Assembly: GCF_022354825.1 (NCBI RefSeq)
Contig: NZ_CP031168.1
Location: 1,737,501 to 1,801,500 of the forward strand
DNA length: 64,000 bases
DNA from: Paenibacillus sp. H1-7
Lineage (GTDB): Bacteria; Bacillota; Bacilli; Paenibacillales; NBRC-103111
Direction of reading: 5' to 3'
Shown: positions 8,617 through 16,624 of the stretch, one piece after another
Position numbering within the stretch: the first letter of the stretch is position 1
How the letters are laid out: every line of letters starts with the position of its first letter
Made by a program: the position numbers and the translations under genes
The notes under the pieces: generated by a model
What the model was told of the DNA's origin: nothing
The model's input: only the letters and a program-made list of their open reading frames with translations
The model's database searches: none

Positions 8617-9132
8617 TCACAATCCCTGATTCGTCAAGCGAAGCACATCCATCAGAGGCACTCTCTGCCGGGCCGGATCGTAAATCAGGTAGCCGCTCTT
8701 AATATGATCGACGAACAGCACGCCGTTCAAATGATCGATCTCGTGCTGAATGCAGCGGGCGAGGTAATCTTTGCCTTCTAAGATGAAGGCTTCCCCATGC
8801 CGGTTCAAGCTCTTGATCTTGACGTAATTGGCCCGTTTCACAACACCCGAATGATGGGGATAAGACAAGCATGCTTCGGGACCGGTCTGCTCGCCGCTCA
8901 TCTCCAATATTTCCGGATTGATCAGTTCAATCAGCCCGTCCCCGCAATCCATCACGACGACTCTTCTTAAAATGCCGATTTGCGGAGCGGCTAATCCGCT
9001 GCCGTTCGCGTCATACAGCGTATCGGCCATATCGTCGAGCAGCTTGATGATTTTCTCGTTCATTTCCGTAACGGGCTTAGCTTTTTTCCGTAAAATCGAA
9101 TCCCCGAAAGGGACGATCGTCTTCACTGCCAT
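8617..9132 (-). CDS. def: peptide deformylase
   Basis: Peptide deformylase removes the formyl group from the N-terminal methionine of new proteins in the cytoplasm. The 171-residue product has the three family motifs: GSGLAAPQIG (residues 44-53), EACLS (86-90, with the metal-ligand Cys; the usual sequence is EGCLS) and HEIDH (130-134, two His ligands and the catalytic Glu). AGGAGG lies about 11 bases before the ATG. The gene follows a small HTH gene with a 7-base gap, so the two form one operon. Because def is paired with a regulator here rather than with fmt, this may be a second copy of the enzyme. Confidence 0.93.
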   Translation of the reverse strand: MAVKTIVPFGDSILRKKAKPVTEMNEKIIKLLDDMADTLYDANGSGLAAPQIGILRRVVVMDCGDGLIELINPEILEMSGEQTGPEACLSYPHHSGVVKRANYVKIKSLNRHGEAFILEGKDYLARCIQHEIDHLNGVLFVDHIKSGYLIYDPARQRVPLMDVLRLTNQGL

Positions 9133-9139
9133 CGTGTCC

Positions 9140-9385
9140 TTAGCCTCCTTGCGCTACATTTCCGTCAGGGGTAAACACCCATAAATCGTTCGGCGTGCAA
9201 TCGAGCGCGGTGCACAAAGCATCGAGCGTCTCCGCCTTCATTTGCTTCGGCTGGCTGGTGAGCAGGGCGCTAATCGACGGCGCAGATAAACGGTAGCCTG
9301 CCTTTTCCTTCAGCAGCCGCGCCAGTGCGGCGCCGGTCCAAACGCCTTTTTGCGCCATCACTTGCCTGAGCATCCATACGAGCAT
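9140..9385 (-). CDS. small Xre/Cro-type helix-turn-helix protein
   Basis: The 81-residue product is a single HTH domain. GAALARLLKEKAGYRLSAPSISALLT (about residues 18-43) gives the two DNA-recognition helices, and ETLDALCTALDCTPNDLWVF (about 52-71) is the characteristic C-terminal half of the Cro/C1 fold. It is promoter-proximal in the operon with def. A direct and an inverted ATTAGGTA motif lie 26 to 62 bases upstream of the start and are the obvious candidates for its own operator. It is probably an autoregulator. The effect on def is inferred from the operon only. Confidence 0.78.
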   Translation of the reverse strand: MLVWMLRQVMAQKGVWTGAALARLLKEKAGYRLSAPSISALLTSQPKQMKAETLDALCTALDCTPNDLWVFTPDGNVAQGG

Positions 9386-9410
9386 GAAATCACCTTACTT
9401 TGCGGATGTT

Positions 9411-9447
9411 ATTAGGTAAAAGCTAACAATATTAGGTAGTACCTAAT
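9411..9447. promoter_or_regulatory. operator-like repeats upstream of the HTH-def operon
   Basis: ATTAGGTA occurs at 9411-9418 and again at 9431-9438, where it forms a perfect dyad with TACCTAAT (9440-9447) around one central base. The two direct copies are 20 bp apart, two helical turns. This is the layout of a repressor operator and lies where the promoter of the minus-strand operon should be. Confidence 0.5.
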
Positions 9448-9520
9448 ATAGCATGTTCAAGTGCCGATGCCAAGGCGATGAATGCAAAAGAGGCGGATGC
9501 CCGGCCTTAAGGAAAAGCAG

Positions 9521-9558
9521 AACCCTCCGTCCGCAGGGAAGGAGGATTGAGGAGGGTT
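9521..9558. repeat. inverted repeat in a gene-poor stretch
   Basis: A perfect 8-bp repeat, AACCCTCC and GGAGGGTT, is separated by 22 bases. The surrounding 9448-9966 holds no gene I can support. One 52-codon reading frame from 9583 with a GGAG upstream is discussed among the rejected items. Confidence 0.35.
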
Positions 9559-9966
9559 GAGCGACTTTCACGGAGTGCCGAAATGTTCGCCTGGGAGTCA
9601 CCAGGAGGGTCTCATTTTAGCAAGTGTGGCAATTATGACAGGTGTTGCATGCATGGCAAGGATGGGAAGTCAATTGCTGCTGTTGCGCAGGTTAACGTTA
9701 AGCAATCGATGGTAGAGAATAATGCTGCCAACGCGATTTAGGGTGTCTGAGCTTCAACGGCAGCAATGGAAACTATTGGATTGGGGGGGCGGATGAGCCG
9801 AACTTCCGAGAAGTATTCCGGTTCGATGCAATAGACAACAGGCGCACCATCGGCAAGATGTCCTTATCACCAATCCGGCATCGCATACAACTTGCCCGCC
9901 TCTTCATCGTTTCATCCAGATGCAAGAGCAATACCGCCAAGCAATGTCGGCGCTTTGTAAAGCGGA

Positions 9967-10148
9967 TCGGACACAGAATCCGTTATTTCTCTTAAAATCG
10001 CCTGAAATCGCTATGCATCGGACAGGAGATCCGTTATTCGCTAGAAAACAATGGATATTCGTTGTATTGATGGCTAATAACGGATCCTGTGTCCGAAAGC
10101 GGTGCGTTTAGACTCTTTTTTTGGTGCAATAGCGGAAGTACGGTCCGA
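9967..10148. repeat. four-unit palindromic intergenic repeat, copy 1
   Basis: Four related units of about 21 bp are arranged as two direct copies (9967-9988, 10018-10038) followed by two inverted copies (10076-10096, 10128-10148). Each unit has the pattern TCGGAC, about five variable bases, then (A/T)CCG(T/C)TATT. The same arrangement of the same units occurs at 54934-55113, more than 40 kb away. Stretches such as GGACAGGAGATCCGTTATT are identical between loci. It looks like a dispersed repeat family able to form nested stems, not a coding sequence. Confidence 0.7.
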
Positions 10149-10259
10149 TAGGGGCTGTTGCGCATATAGCGTGAATACTTGCTGACAGGACCCGGAGCTT
10201 CTGCTGCAGGAAGACGTAAAATGCCTTAGCTTTTTAAGTGAGTAATGCATGCGCCACTA

Positions 10260-11450
10260 TCAGGTCGAGCTGTACTCCATAGTCTCGACCGGCTTCATCC
10301 TGGACAGCACAACAAGAAGGCATACCAGCAATATAGCCAAGACAACAAGGAACCACAGCGTGAACGCGATCGAAGCATGCTCCATGAACCGCCCTGTCAG
10401 CCAAGAGAAAGCCGCACCGCCGATGCCGCTTGCCGCAATCAGCTTGCTCGTCGTTTGCTCCGTCAATCCGGGGAACAAAGAATTACTATAAATAAGTGCG
10501 ATAGAGAATAGGCCGGACATGAACAAGCCGATCAGAAGAATCATGGCGAAAGCACCGATAAGGTCCTTCATTAAAGCCAGGCCGATCAGGAAAAGCACTG
10601 TTGCCGTTGCACACCAGAGCAGATAGCGCGAGTAGCCGTACTTTTCGGCCAAAAATCCGCACGCGAGCCTTCCGAGCACCATCGTTCCCCAGAACAGGCT
10701 GACGCTGAGCGAAGCGACGGCGGCGTCGATAGGCATCGATTCGAGCAGGATGGACGGAAGGAAATTGACAATGCTCATTTCCAGTCCGACATAAATGAAG
10801 AAAAGCGTTATGCAGCATAGAAGCACCGCCAGCCCGAATCCCCGGAGTTTGCGCGGAACAGATACGGTAACGCCCGCAGAAGGACGGCCTGCCGTTTGAA
10901 GCAAGGCTTGGTTCGATTGACTGAACCGGATCCATAATACCGCAAGGACGAGCGCAAACAGCACCGTGCCGAAAAAGGTCAGCTCCCAGCGCCCGATCGT
11001 AATGAGGAAGCTGATCAAAAGCGGCATCAGCAGGGCGCCGGCACCAAAAAACACCTCCAGCCGGCTCATAGCGACGGCTTTCTTGTCTTCGACAGCGTCG
11101 ATAATGAGCGCGCCTACCGTCGATTCAATGATCCCGGAGCCGAAGCCGACAAGCGGCAGGCAGAGCAGGACAACGTGCCATGGCGGCAGAAAGCCGATGA
11201 TCAGGTAACCGAGCAAAATAAAACATAGCGTCAGAGTCAGCATGGTGCCTCGGCCGAACTGCCGCGACAAGCGGGGCTGGAATACGACCCCGAGCAGAAA
11301 GCCGAAAAATTGCACGAAAATTAGGTTCCCTCCGTCCGCATAGTCACGCCCGTAATGAGCCATCAGCTCAGGCAATAACGCAGCGGCGATGACGGAGGTA
11401 CAGCCGATCAGCAAATAGAAGCAGCAGCAAATCCAGACAAGCCGGTTCAT
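10260..11450 (-). CDS. MFS transporter
   Basis: The 396-residue product begins MNRLVWICCCFYLLIGC and has about 12 hydrophobic segments in two halves. The cytoplasmic loop between the halves (near residues 185-205) is short and charged. Features fit the major facilitator superfamily, such as GFLLGVVFQPRLSRQFG after helix 2. The ATG overlaps the TGA of the HAD phosphatase gene (ATGA), and the frame continues upstream without a ribosome binding site, so the longer frame is not used. With a DeoR regulator and a sugar-phosphatase-like HAD protein, a carbohydrate or polyol substrate is a reasonable inference, but the transport direction cannot be read. Confidence 0.82.
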   Translation of the reverse strand: MNRLVWICCCFYLLIGCTSVIAAALLPELMAHYGRDYADGGNLIFVQFFGFLLGVVFQPRLSRQFGRGTMLTLTLCFILLGYLIIGFLPPWHVVLLCLPLVGFGSGIIESTVGALIIDAVEDKKAVAMSRLEVFFGAGALLMPLLISFLITIGRWELTFFGTVLFALVLAVLWIRFSQSNQALLQTAGRPSAGVTVSVPRKLRGFGLAVLLCCITLFFIYVGLEMSIVNFLPSILLESMPIDAAVASLSVSLFWGTMVLGRLACGFLAEKYGYSRYLLWCATATVLFLIGLALMKDLIGAFAMILLIGLFMSGLFSIALIYSNSLFPGLTEQTTSKLIAASGIGGAAFSWLTGRFMEHASIAFTLWFLVVLAILLVCLLVVLSRMKPVETMEYSST

Positions 11451-12268
11451 AGAGCGGCCTTCTCCCCGAGCGGATCGTCTTCCGCGGCCTGCAGCGCCCA
11501 GGCGACGGCGTCGGCCACGCTTGCAGCTTCCCGGGCTGCCTTTGCCTTCAGCTCCGGATGGCTGTGTGCCATGGCGAAGCTGTTGGGCGTAACCGCGAAC
11601 ATCGGCACATCGTTGAAGGAGTCGCCGATACAGACCGTTTCCTCCGGAAGGATGCCGAGATGCTGCTGCAATGCGCGAAGTCCGGTCCCCTTCGAGACGT
11701 GTCTCGGCATGACATCCAGGCAGTCGACATCGGAAATATACGCATCGATCCGTTCGCCATAGGTGCCGAGCAGCTGCTTTTGCAGCACAAGAAGGTGCTC
11801 GATCTCGCCCAGATAGGTGATCTTGCCGCACATGAGCTCGCTGCCCATCGCTTCGATTGCATTGGGCATAATATGCAGCGGCGCCAGCAAATTGTCCTTT
11901 ATATGAGCGTTCCTTTCGTTCAGCTCGGTGAGAACGTAATGATCGGGGGCGCACATTACCGTAACCAGCGGCATGGCTAATGCGACGGTGGCCAGCTCTC
12001 TGATCAGCGCCGTATCGAACGTATCCTGCTGCAGCAGCTTGCCGTTCGATGAGTGAACGTAGGCTCCGTTTTGCGAGACGGAGTGCACTTTAAGCTGCAG
12101 CTCTTCCATTACATGCACGATTTCCGGGTGCATGCGGCCGGAGGCAAAGCACAGCTGAATGCCGCTTTCCAGCGCCCGGTGCAGCGCAGCACGGTCCTTG
12201 TCGTGAATATGATGGCCTCTTTGCAGCAGCGTTCCGTCCAAATCGCTTACGATGAGCTTAATCATCAT
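11447..12268 (-). CDS. Cof-type HAD hydrolase (phosphatase)
   Basis: The 273-residue product is a cytoplasmic HAD-superfamily phosphatase of the Cof/YbiV kind. Motif I is VSDLDGTLL near residue 8 (nucleophile and general acid Asp), motif II lies in FASGRMHPE, and motif IV is GDSFNDVPMF near residue 216. The C2-type cap between motifs II and IV has the length typical of sugar-phosphate phosphatases. Its start overlaps the stop of the DeoR gene (ATGA) and its stop overlaps the start of the MFS gene, so all three are translationally coupled. The substrate is probably a sugar phosphate, by family. Confidence 0.87.
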   Translation of the reverse strand: MMIKLIVSDLDGTLLQRGHHIHDKDRAALHRALESGIQLCFASGRMHPEIVHVMEELQLKVHSVSQNGAYVHSSNGKLLQQDTFDTALIRELATVALAMPLVTVMCAPDHYVLTELNERNAHIKDNLLAPLHIMPNAIEAMGSELMCGKITYLGEIEHLLVLQKQLLGTYGERIDAYISDVDCLDVMPRHVSKGTGLRALQQHLGILPEETVCIGDSFNDVPMFAVTPNSFAMAHSHPELKAKAAREAASVADAVAWALQAAEDDPLGEKAAL

Positions 12269-13041
12269 CCCTCATCTCCTTTTGCTATCAAAATATCGAT
12301 TTCATGCCGGTGAAGAGCCTCTTTCATTTCTTCATTCGGCTCTTGGTCTGTAATAATGATATCTATTTGCTCCAAACCGGATATGCGGTTGAACTGGCGT
12401 TTACCGAATTTCGTCCGATCCGCCAATAAGATGACTTGATCCGCACGCCGCATCATTTCCCTGACGAGAAATCCTTCTTCCTCGTATGGGTTCGTCAGTC
12501 CGTCGGTCGTTATCGCACAGGTGCCGAGCAGCAGCTTGTGAACATGGTAGTCCTTCAGCATCTCGAGCGCCCTGGCGCCGTAGATGAGCCGATGCTCGGG
12601 GTGCAGCTTGCCGCCAAGCAGATGAACGTCGATGCCTTCTTTACGGTTCAAAATGCCGGCGATATCGATCGAATTGGTTACTACGACGTGTCCTTGCGTG
12701 CTGATGCTTTCGGCAGCGCTTTGTACGGTTGTCGACGCATCCAGCAGCAAATAGTCGCCGTCATGAATGAGCGTAGCGGCCAGCCGGCCTATCGCCTTTT
12801 TGGACTGAGTGGTCGCTTCGTCGCTCAGCCGGTCGCTATAGTTGGCGACCTTATTCGTGAGCGTGGGCAGTATGGCGCCTCCTCGAGTCCGTAAAATGCT
12901 TCCCTGCTCCTCCAGCTTGATAATATCTCTGCGTGCTGTATCTCTAGAGACGTCGAACAGCTCGCAAATGTTCTCGATACTGATGCGCTGATGCTGCTCC
13001 AAATGCTGGAGAATTCCGATTAACCGTTCCTCCTGGTACAA
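12265..13041 (-). CDS. DeoR family transcriptional regulator
   Basis: The 258-residue product has an N-terminal DeoR HTH (RISIENICELFDVSRDTARRDIIKLEEQGSI, about residues 19-48). The C-terminal effector domain is of the sugar-phosphate-binding isomerase-like type, with LLDASTTVQSAAE and VVTNS. The start is TTG with GAGAGGAGC upstream. It is the first gene of a DeoR-HAD-MFS operon and divergent from a membrane acyltransferase. A sigma-A promoter (13085-13114) and three phased TTAAGT motifs (13121-13156) lie directly upstream, so autoregulation is likely. DeoR proteins are normally relieved by a phosphorylated sugar; which one is not visible. Confidence 0.88.
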   Translation of the reverse strand: MYQEERLIGILQHLEQHQRISIENICELFDVSRDTARRDIIKLEEQGSILRTRGGAILPTLTNKVANYSDRLSDEATTQSKKAIGRLAATLIHDGDYLLLDASTTVQSAAESISTQGHVVVTNSIDIAGILNRKEGIDVHLLGGKLHPEHRLIYGARALEMLKDYHVHKLLLGTCAITTDGLTNPYEEEGFLVREMMRRADQVILLADRTKFGKRQFNRISGLEQIDIIITDQEPNEEMKEALHRHEIDILIAKGDEG

Positions 13042-13084
13042 TGCGTTCGCTCCTCTCTGCAGAAAGTTAATGCAACATGAATGT

Positions 13085-13114
13085 ATTATAAGGCATTGTA
13101 TGCTGAATACACAA
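13085..13114 (-). promoter_or_regulatory. sigma-A promoter of the DeoR-HAD-MFS operon
   Basis: On the minus strand, -35 TTGTGT (13109-13114) and a consensus -10 TATAAT (13085-13090) are separated by 18 bases. The promoter is 45-70 bases before the TTG start of the DeoR gene. Confidence 0.6.
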
Positions 13115-13120
13115 TAATTT

Positions 13121-13156
13121 TTAAGTGATTTTAAGTAAATCTACGCAATATTAAGT
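13121..13156. promoter_or_regulatory. phased TTAAGT repeats, possible DeoR operator
   Basis: TTAAGT occurs at 13121, 13131 and 13151. The spacings of 10 and 20 bp put all three on one face of the helix. They lie between the divergent DeoR and acyltransferase genes, just upstream of the -35 of the minus-strand promoter. Confidence 0.4.
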
Positions 13157-13281
13157 TTTTGTGTAATATTTGATTGAGTACCCCTTACTTATGTTACAAT
13201 GCATGAAGATCATCTTACATATTAAACAGAGAGCAAGACAAAGAGGTACATAAGCTATATAACGGAAGGATAGGGAATCAG

Positions 13282-14379
13282 TTGGCTGTTAAAAAAGCAA
13301 AATTATTGGAGCTGGATATCGTCAGAGCGTTTGCCATCCTGGCTGTAATGATTATTCACAACAGCTCGGAGGCTACGGTTGAGCTTCCCGGGGGCAGCAC
13401 CGCGCAACTTATTTACTTGTCTATCAACAAGCTGAGCAACTTCGCCGTTCCCGTATTTATTTTTCTTAGCGGGATGGTGTTGTTTTACCGATATTACGAC
13501 GACTGGAGCGGGAAGCAAGCGTTTACGTTTTATTTGAAGCGCGTCAAGCAGGTGCTGTTTCCTTATTTGATTTGGTCGTTTTTTTACTACCTGTACAATC
13601 AGTGGGTGTTCGATCCGAAAGGGCTGCACGTCAATTGGGCCGAATTCGCCGATTTGCTGCCATGGGCTGATGCCTCGTACCACCTGTACTTTATGATCAT
13701 TATCGTGCAGTTTTATCTGCTTTTTCCGCTTATGCTGTGGCTGAGCCGCGTTTCGTCGTTGTTCCGGAAATACCTGTTTCTTATCGGCATCGCCGTTCAA
13801 TTGGGCTTTTACTCCTACAGCCATTGGGTAGAGCCGATCGCGAACACGCCGTCGCTATGCGTCACTTATTTCAGCTTGTTTGCGCTGGGCGGATCTCTCG
13901 GCATGAATTATGAAGCGTTCACGGCATGGATCAACAAGCATATCGGCTGGGTGCTGCCGGTCAGCATCCTGCTCGGGTGCAGCTTCATGGGCTTGTTCGT
14001 ACTCGAACAAACCCAGAAACGAGTGTTCGACAATACGTGGTACGAAATTATTTTCAATTTGTATCCGATGATGGCGGGGATGAGCTTCATCTGGATAGGC
14101 AGGCTGCTGCTTAAATTTGCACCTGCCGTGTCCAAAGTACTGCTGTCGCTCGGAGCCGTATCGTACGGCGTATATTTGATGCATCCGGCCATTTTGACCT
14201 ACTGGCGCACGCGGTTTATTCCCGAGGCCGGCAATTTGCCGCAGTACATCCTGTATACCGTCATCGCGTTTGTGCTGAGTCTCGGCATTCCATGGCTGCT
14301 TGTTTACGTGTATGGACAAGTTATGCGCAAGCTGCGGCGGCCGTCGCCTAAGGCCAAGCTTTCCAAGGGGAACGCATAA
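13282..14379 (+). CDS. acyltransferase family 3 membrane protein
   Basis: The 365-residue product is an integral membrane protein with about 10 hydrophobic segments. The N-terminus KLLELDIVRAFAILAVMIIHNS has the R-x(10)-H arrangement typical of family 3 acyltransferases. VPVFIFLSGMVLFYRY and the C-terminal GAVSYGVYLMHPAIL also match the family. Such proteins O-acylate cell-surface sugars or other small acceptors using cytoplasmic acyl-CoA. The start is a TTG at 13282 with GGAAGGA upstream. The gene is alone on the plus strand and ends before a bidirectional terminator. The acceptor cannot be named. Confidence 0.87.
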   Translation: MAVKKAKLLELDIVRAFAILAVMIIHNSSEATVELPGGSTAQLIYLSINKLSNFAVPVFIFLSGMVLFYRYYDDWSGKQAFTFYLKRVKQVLFPYLIWSFFYYLYNQWVFDPKGLHVNWAEFADLLPWADASYHLYFMIIIVQFYLLFPLMLWLSRVSSLFRKYLFLIGIAVQLGFYSYSHWVEPIANTPSLCVTYFSLFALGGSLGMNYEAFTAWINKHIGWVLPVSILLGCSFMGLFVLEQTQKRVFDNTWYEIIFNLYPMMAGMSFIWIGRLLLKFAPAVSKVLLSLGAVSYGVYLMHPAILTYWRTRFIPEAGNLPQYILYTVIAFVLSLGIPWLLVYVYGQVMRKLRRPSPKAKLSKGNA

Positions 14380-14427
14380 GGCTTGAAGCCAAGCCGGCAC
14401 GAATTATGTGCGGACATGCTCCGCGTG

Positions 14428-14480
14428 AAAAAAAGACGCATTCATCCACGACGATATCGTGGTAAGGAGGCGTCTTTTTC
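14428..14480. terminator. bidirectional intrinsic terminator
   Basis: AAAAAAGACGC and GCGTCTTTTT flank an inner CCACGA/TCGTGG stem. The A-run and T-run serve both convergent genes (acyltransferase and subtilase). Confidence 0.75.
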
Positions 14481-14528
14481 GTATAGGACTTCCCTTCTTC
14501 TCAAAAACGGAAGCCAAGCCTTCCTGCA

Positions 14529-15758
14529 TTATTTCAGAAAGCGGACATTCAGCTCGCCCGATCCCTGCGTATTGGCGGGAAGCTTCAGCGAGAACGCGTT
14601 GCGCTTCAGCAGCTGCTTGACTTGGGATGGACTCAGCCCGGGGCGCTTTTGCAGCACCTGGGCGACCGTACCTGCCGTGATCGGGGCGGCGAAGCTGGTG
14701 CCGGACATGCGGATATAGTTCGCGCCGACCTTGTTCTGCGGCAGCGTCTGGTCCAGGACGGAGCCCGGCACGTTGATGGACACGATATTGCTGCCCGGGG
14801 CAAGCAGATCCGGCTTCGTCAAGCCGCCGGCGGCAGGGCCACGGCTCGAATAGGCGGCCACCCGATCGTCCGACTGGCGAACGGATCCCTGGTCGTTCAC
14901 GGCTCCAACCGTGATGGCGTCGGGACTTGTGCCGGGGGAGGAGATGGTCTCCCGTCCCGGTCCTTCGTTGCCTGCTGCGACAGTGACGACAATGCCGGCT
15001 TTGACCGCGGCGTTGATCGCCCTGCACAGCGGATCGTTGGCGCACGGCTCTAGTGCCGGCTTGCCGAGCGAGAGATTGAGCACGCGGATGCCGTACCGCT
15101 TGCGGTTGGCGACGCACCATTCGATGCCGCGGATAATTGTGGAATCGTAGCCGGACCCTTCGCTGTCGAGCACCTTGACGCCGATGATTTTGGCCTCGGG
15201 CGCCGGCCCTTTATAGGTGCCGCCGCTCGAGAAGCCGTTGCCCGCCGCATCGCCGGCTACATGCGTGCCATGGCCGTTATCGTCATAGGGCTTCGTCCGC
15301 CCGTTGACGAAATCCTTGAAGGCCGCGATCCGGTTGGCAGGCCTCGTCAAATCGGCTCTGGGCGCGACGCCCGTATCGAGGATGGCGATGCCGACGCCTT
15401 TTCCGGTGGCGCCGCTTTTTTGCGCTTCCGCAGCCCCTACGGCCGGGGTCGCCACATTCAGGTTGGTGCGGTTCCTTCGGTCCAAATAGACTTTGGTCAC
15501 ACGCTTATGAGCGCAAATCGTCTGCAGGGAGGCAGGGGATACGCGCACCGCCCATCCGCCGATCAGCTTGAGGCGCCCTTTGTTCCGGCATTTTCGCCCC
15601 AGCTTTTTTTGCAGCTGGTCTGCGCTCTTTTTATGCGTCTTTCCCGTGAATTGCACGATGACCGGCAGGAAGGCTTTGCTTTTCCGCTTACGCCTGCGCA
15701 GAACGGCCTGATACAACGACGGAGTCATTTCTCGCCTTTTTTTCAAATCGGGATTCAC
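14529..15758 (-). CDS. AprX-type subtilisin-like serine protease (S8)
   Basis: The 409-residue product has the subtilase catalytic triad: Asp128 (ILDTGVAP), His163 (NGHGTHVAG) and Ser355 (MSGTSFAAP), with the oxyanion Asn264 (AAGNEGPG). An N-terminal region of about 110 residues resembles an inhibitor-like prodomain (VIVQFTGKTHKKSADQLQ to RVTKVYLDRRNRTNLN). No signal peptide is visible, and the basic N-terminus fits the AprX group, found in the cytoplasm or in spent medium. The start is uncertain. The GTG at 15758 has AAGGAG only one base away, while the ATG at 15728 has only a weak AAAGGCGA before it. Confidence 0.85.
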   Translation of the reverse strand: MNPDLKKRREMTPSLYQAVLRRRKRKSKAFLPVIVQFTGKTHKKSADQLQKKLGRKCRNKGRLKLIGGWAVRVSPASLQTICAHKRVTKVYLDRRNRTNLNVATPAVGAAEAQKSGATGKGVGIAILDTGVAPRADLTRPANRIAAFKDFVNGRTKPYDDNGHGTHVAGDAAGNGFSSGGTYKGPAPEAKIIGVKVLDSEGSGYDSTIIRGIEWCVANRKRYGIRVLNLSLGKPALEPCANDPLCRAINAAVKAGIVVTVAAGNEGPGRETISSPGTSPDAITVGAVNDQGSVRQSDDRVAAYSSRGPAAGGLTKPDLLAPGSNIVSINVPGSVLDQTLPQNKVGANYIRMSGTSFAAPITAGTVAQVLQKRPGLSPSQVKQLLKRNAFSLKLPANTQGSGELNVRFLK

Positions 15759-15935
15759 TCTCCTTCTATCATCACAATATGCGGAGAGCCGTTAATGCTC
15801 TATAGCCCGTCTGCCCACATTTTGCCCAATGAATCCGGGAGATTAGGATGAGGCATTTCCTGCCGGGAGGTGATATTTTCGATTTCCGCCTCATACACTG
15901 TATCGTACAAGTTGTAAGAGGGAGGGACTCGCGTC

Positions 15936-16214
15936 ATGAAAGGAATGAAACACGTCATTTATTTGGGACTGGCTCTGGCCATGCTGTTTTATGCAGTGCC
16001 CAGGCTCGACCTGCACGCGGAATCGATGCTTCAGACCGTGTTCGGTATCGTGTGGATCGTCTTCTCGCTTGTCGTCATTGCGGCTCATCTGCACGAGCTG
16101 ATCGGGGTGGACGAAGAGTCGAAGCAGGAGATGGCGAAGATCAAGAAGATGAAAAAATGGCAGCTGGAGCAAATGGTGCAGGGCAAGCGGAAGGTGCTTC
16201 AGTTCAAAAAATAA
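15936..16214 (+). CDS. small membrane protein with two transmembrane segments
   Basis: The 92-residue product has two hydrophobic stretches (about residues 8-23 and 33-50) followed by a charged, lysine-rich helical tail (ESKQEMAKIKKMKKWQLEQM). GGAGGG lies about 11 bases before the ATG, and an intrinsic terminator follows the stop directly. It is transcribed alone. I do not recognise the family and assign no function. The tail could be a cytoplasmic amphipathic or coiled-coil segment. Confidence 0.65.
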   Translation: MKGMKHVIYLGLALAMLFYAVPRLDLHAESMLQTVFGIVWIVFSLVVIAAHLHELIGVDEESKQEMAKIKKMKKWQLEQMVQGKRKVLQFKK

Positions 16215-16221
16215 CGAAAAG

Positions 16222-16259
16222 AAAAGAGCCGATCCCACGTAAGGGCATTCGGCTCTTTC
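16222..16259. terminator. intrinsic terminator
   Basis: The stem AAAGAGCCGA / (T)CGGCTCTTT is flanked by A-rich and T-rich sequence, between a small membrane protein gene and a convergent gene. Confidence 0.7.
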
Positions 16260-16268
16260 GTCGATGAA

Positions 16269-16583
16269 TCAGACCAGCAGGGAAATAACCAGCAATTCAT
16301 ACAGCACCAGCGGCAAAATGACATCGTTGTAGTAATTGTTGAACGGGCTGAAAAATCCGCGCACGTGGCCGGGCATCGGTCTCAAGTATACATGGACGGG
16401 ATCGACATGCACGATATAGCCGTCATAGGTTTGGCCGTGGAGCGTTTGAACGCGTACAGGATGGTTTAAGTATTGATTGCACAGATTCGTAATATGTTCT
16501 TTATTGCTGTGCAGAGACTGGATGCTGGAATGATCCATCTGATACAAGGTTTGCAGCCGTACTTCTTCGGGTTGGTTATACAC
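16269..16583 (-). CDS. uncharacterised protein with a possible Sm-like segment
   Basis: The product has 104 residues from a GTG at 16583 with GGAGG eight bases upstream; a longer frame to 16613 starts before this ribosome binding site. The middle (about residues 41-70, HPVRVQTLHGQTYDGYIVHVDP) has the alternating strand pattern and the G-x-x-x-x-G-x-I-V turn of the Sm1 motif of LSm/Hfq-like folds. The C-terminal 20 residues are very hydrophobic and end in LLVISLLV, a possible membrane anchor. The Sm-like reading is an inference from pattern only. The neighbours give no hint of function. Confidence 0.55.
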   Translation of the reverse strand: MYNQPEEVRLQTLYQMDHSSIQSLHSNKEHITNLCNQYLNHPVRVQTLHGQTYDGYIVHVDPVHVYLRPMPGHVRGFFSPFNNYYNDVILPLVLYELLVISLLV

Positions 16584-16624
16584 AGAAGGCACCTCCAATT
16601 CAATATACAGCATTCTATGCGTTT

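Noticed and set aside
9583..9741. 52-codon reading frame (MFAWESPGGSHFSK...) with GGAG seven bases upstream
   Set aside because: It has a plausible ribosome binding site, but codon use is ordinary, no family pattern is recognised, and it lies in a repeat-bearing gene-poor stretch. A homology search would decide it.
11451..11954. Upstream extension of the MFS gene giving a 564-codon frame
   Set aside because: The extension overlaps the HAD gene, is Arg/Ser-rich and has no ribosome binding site. The ATG overlapping the HAD stop is the natural start.
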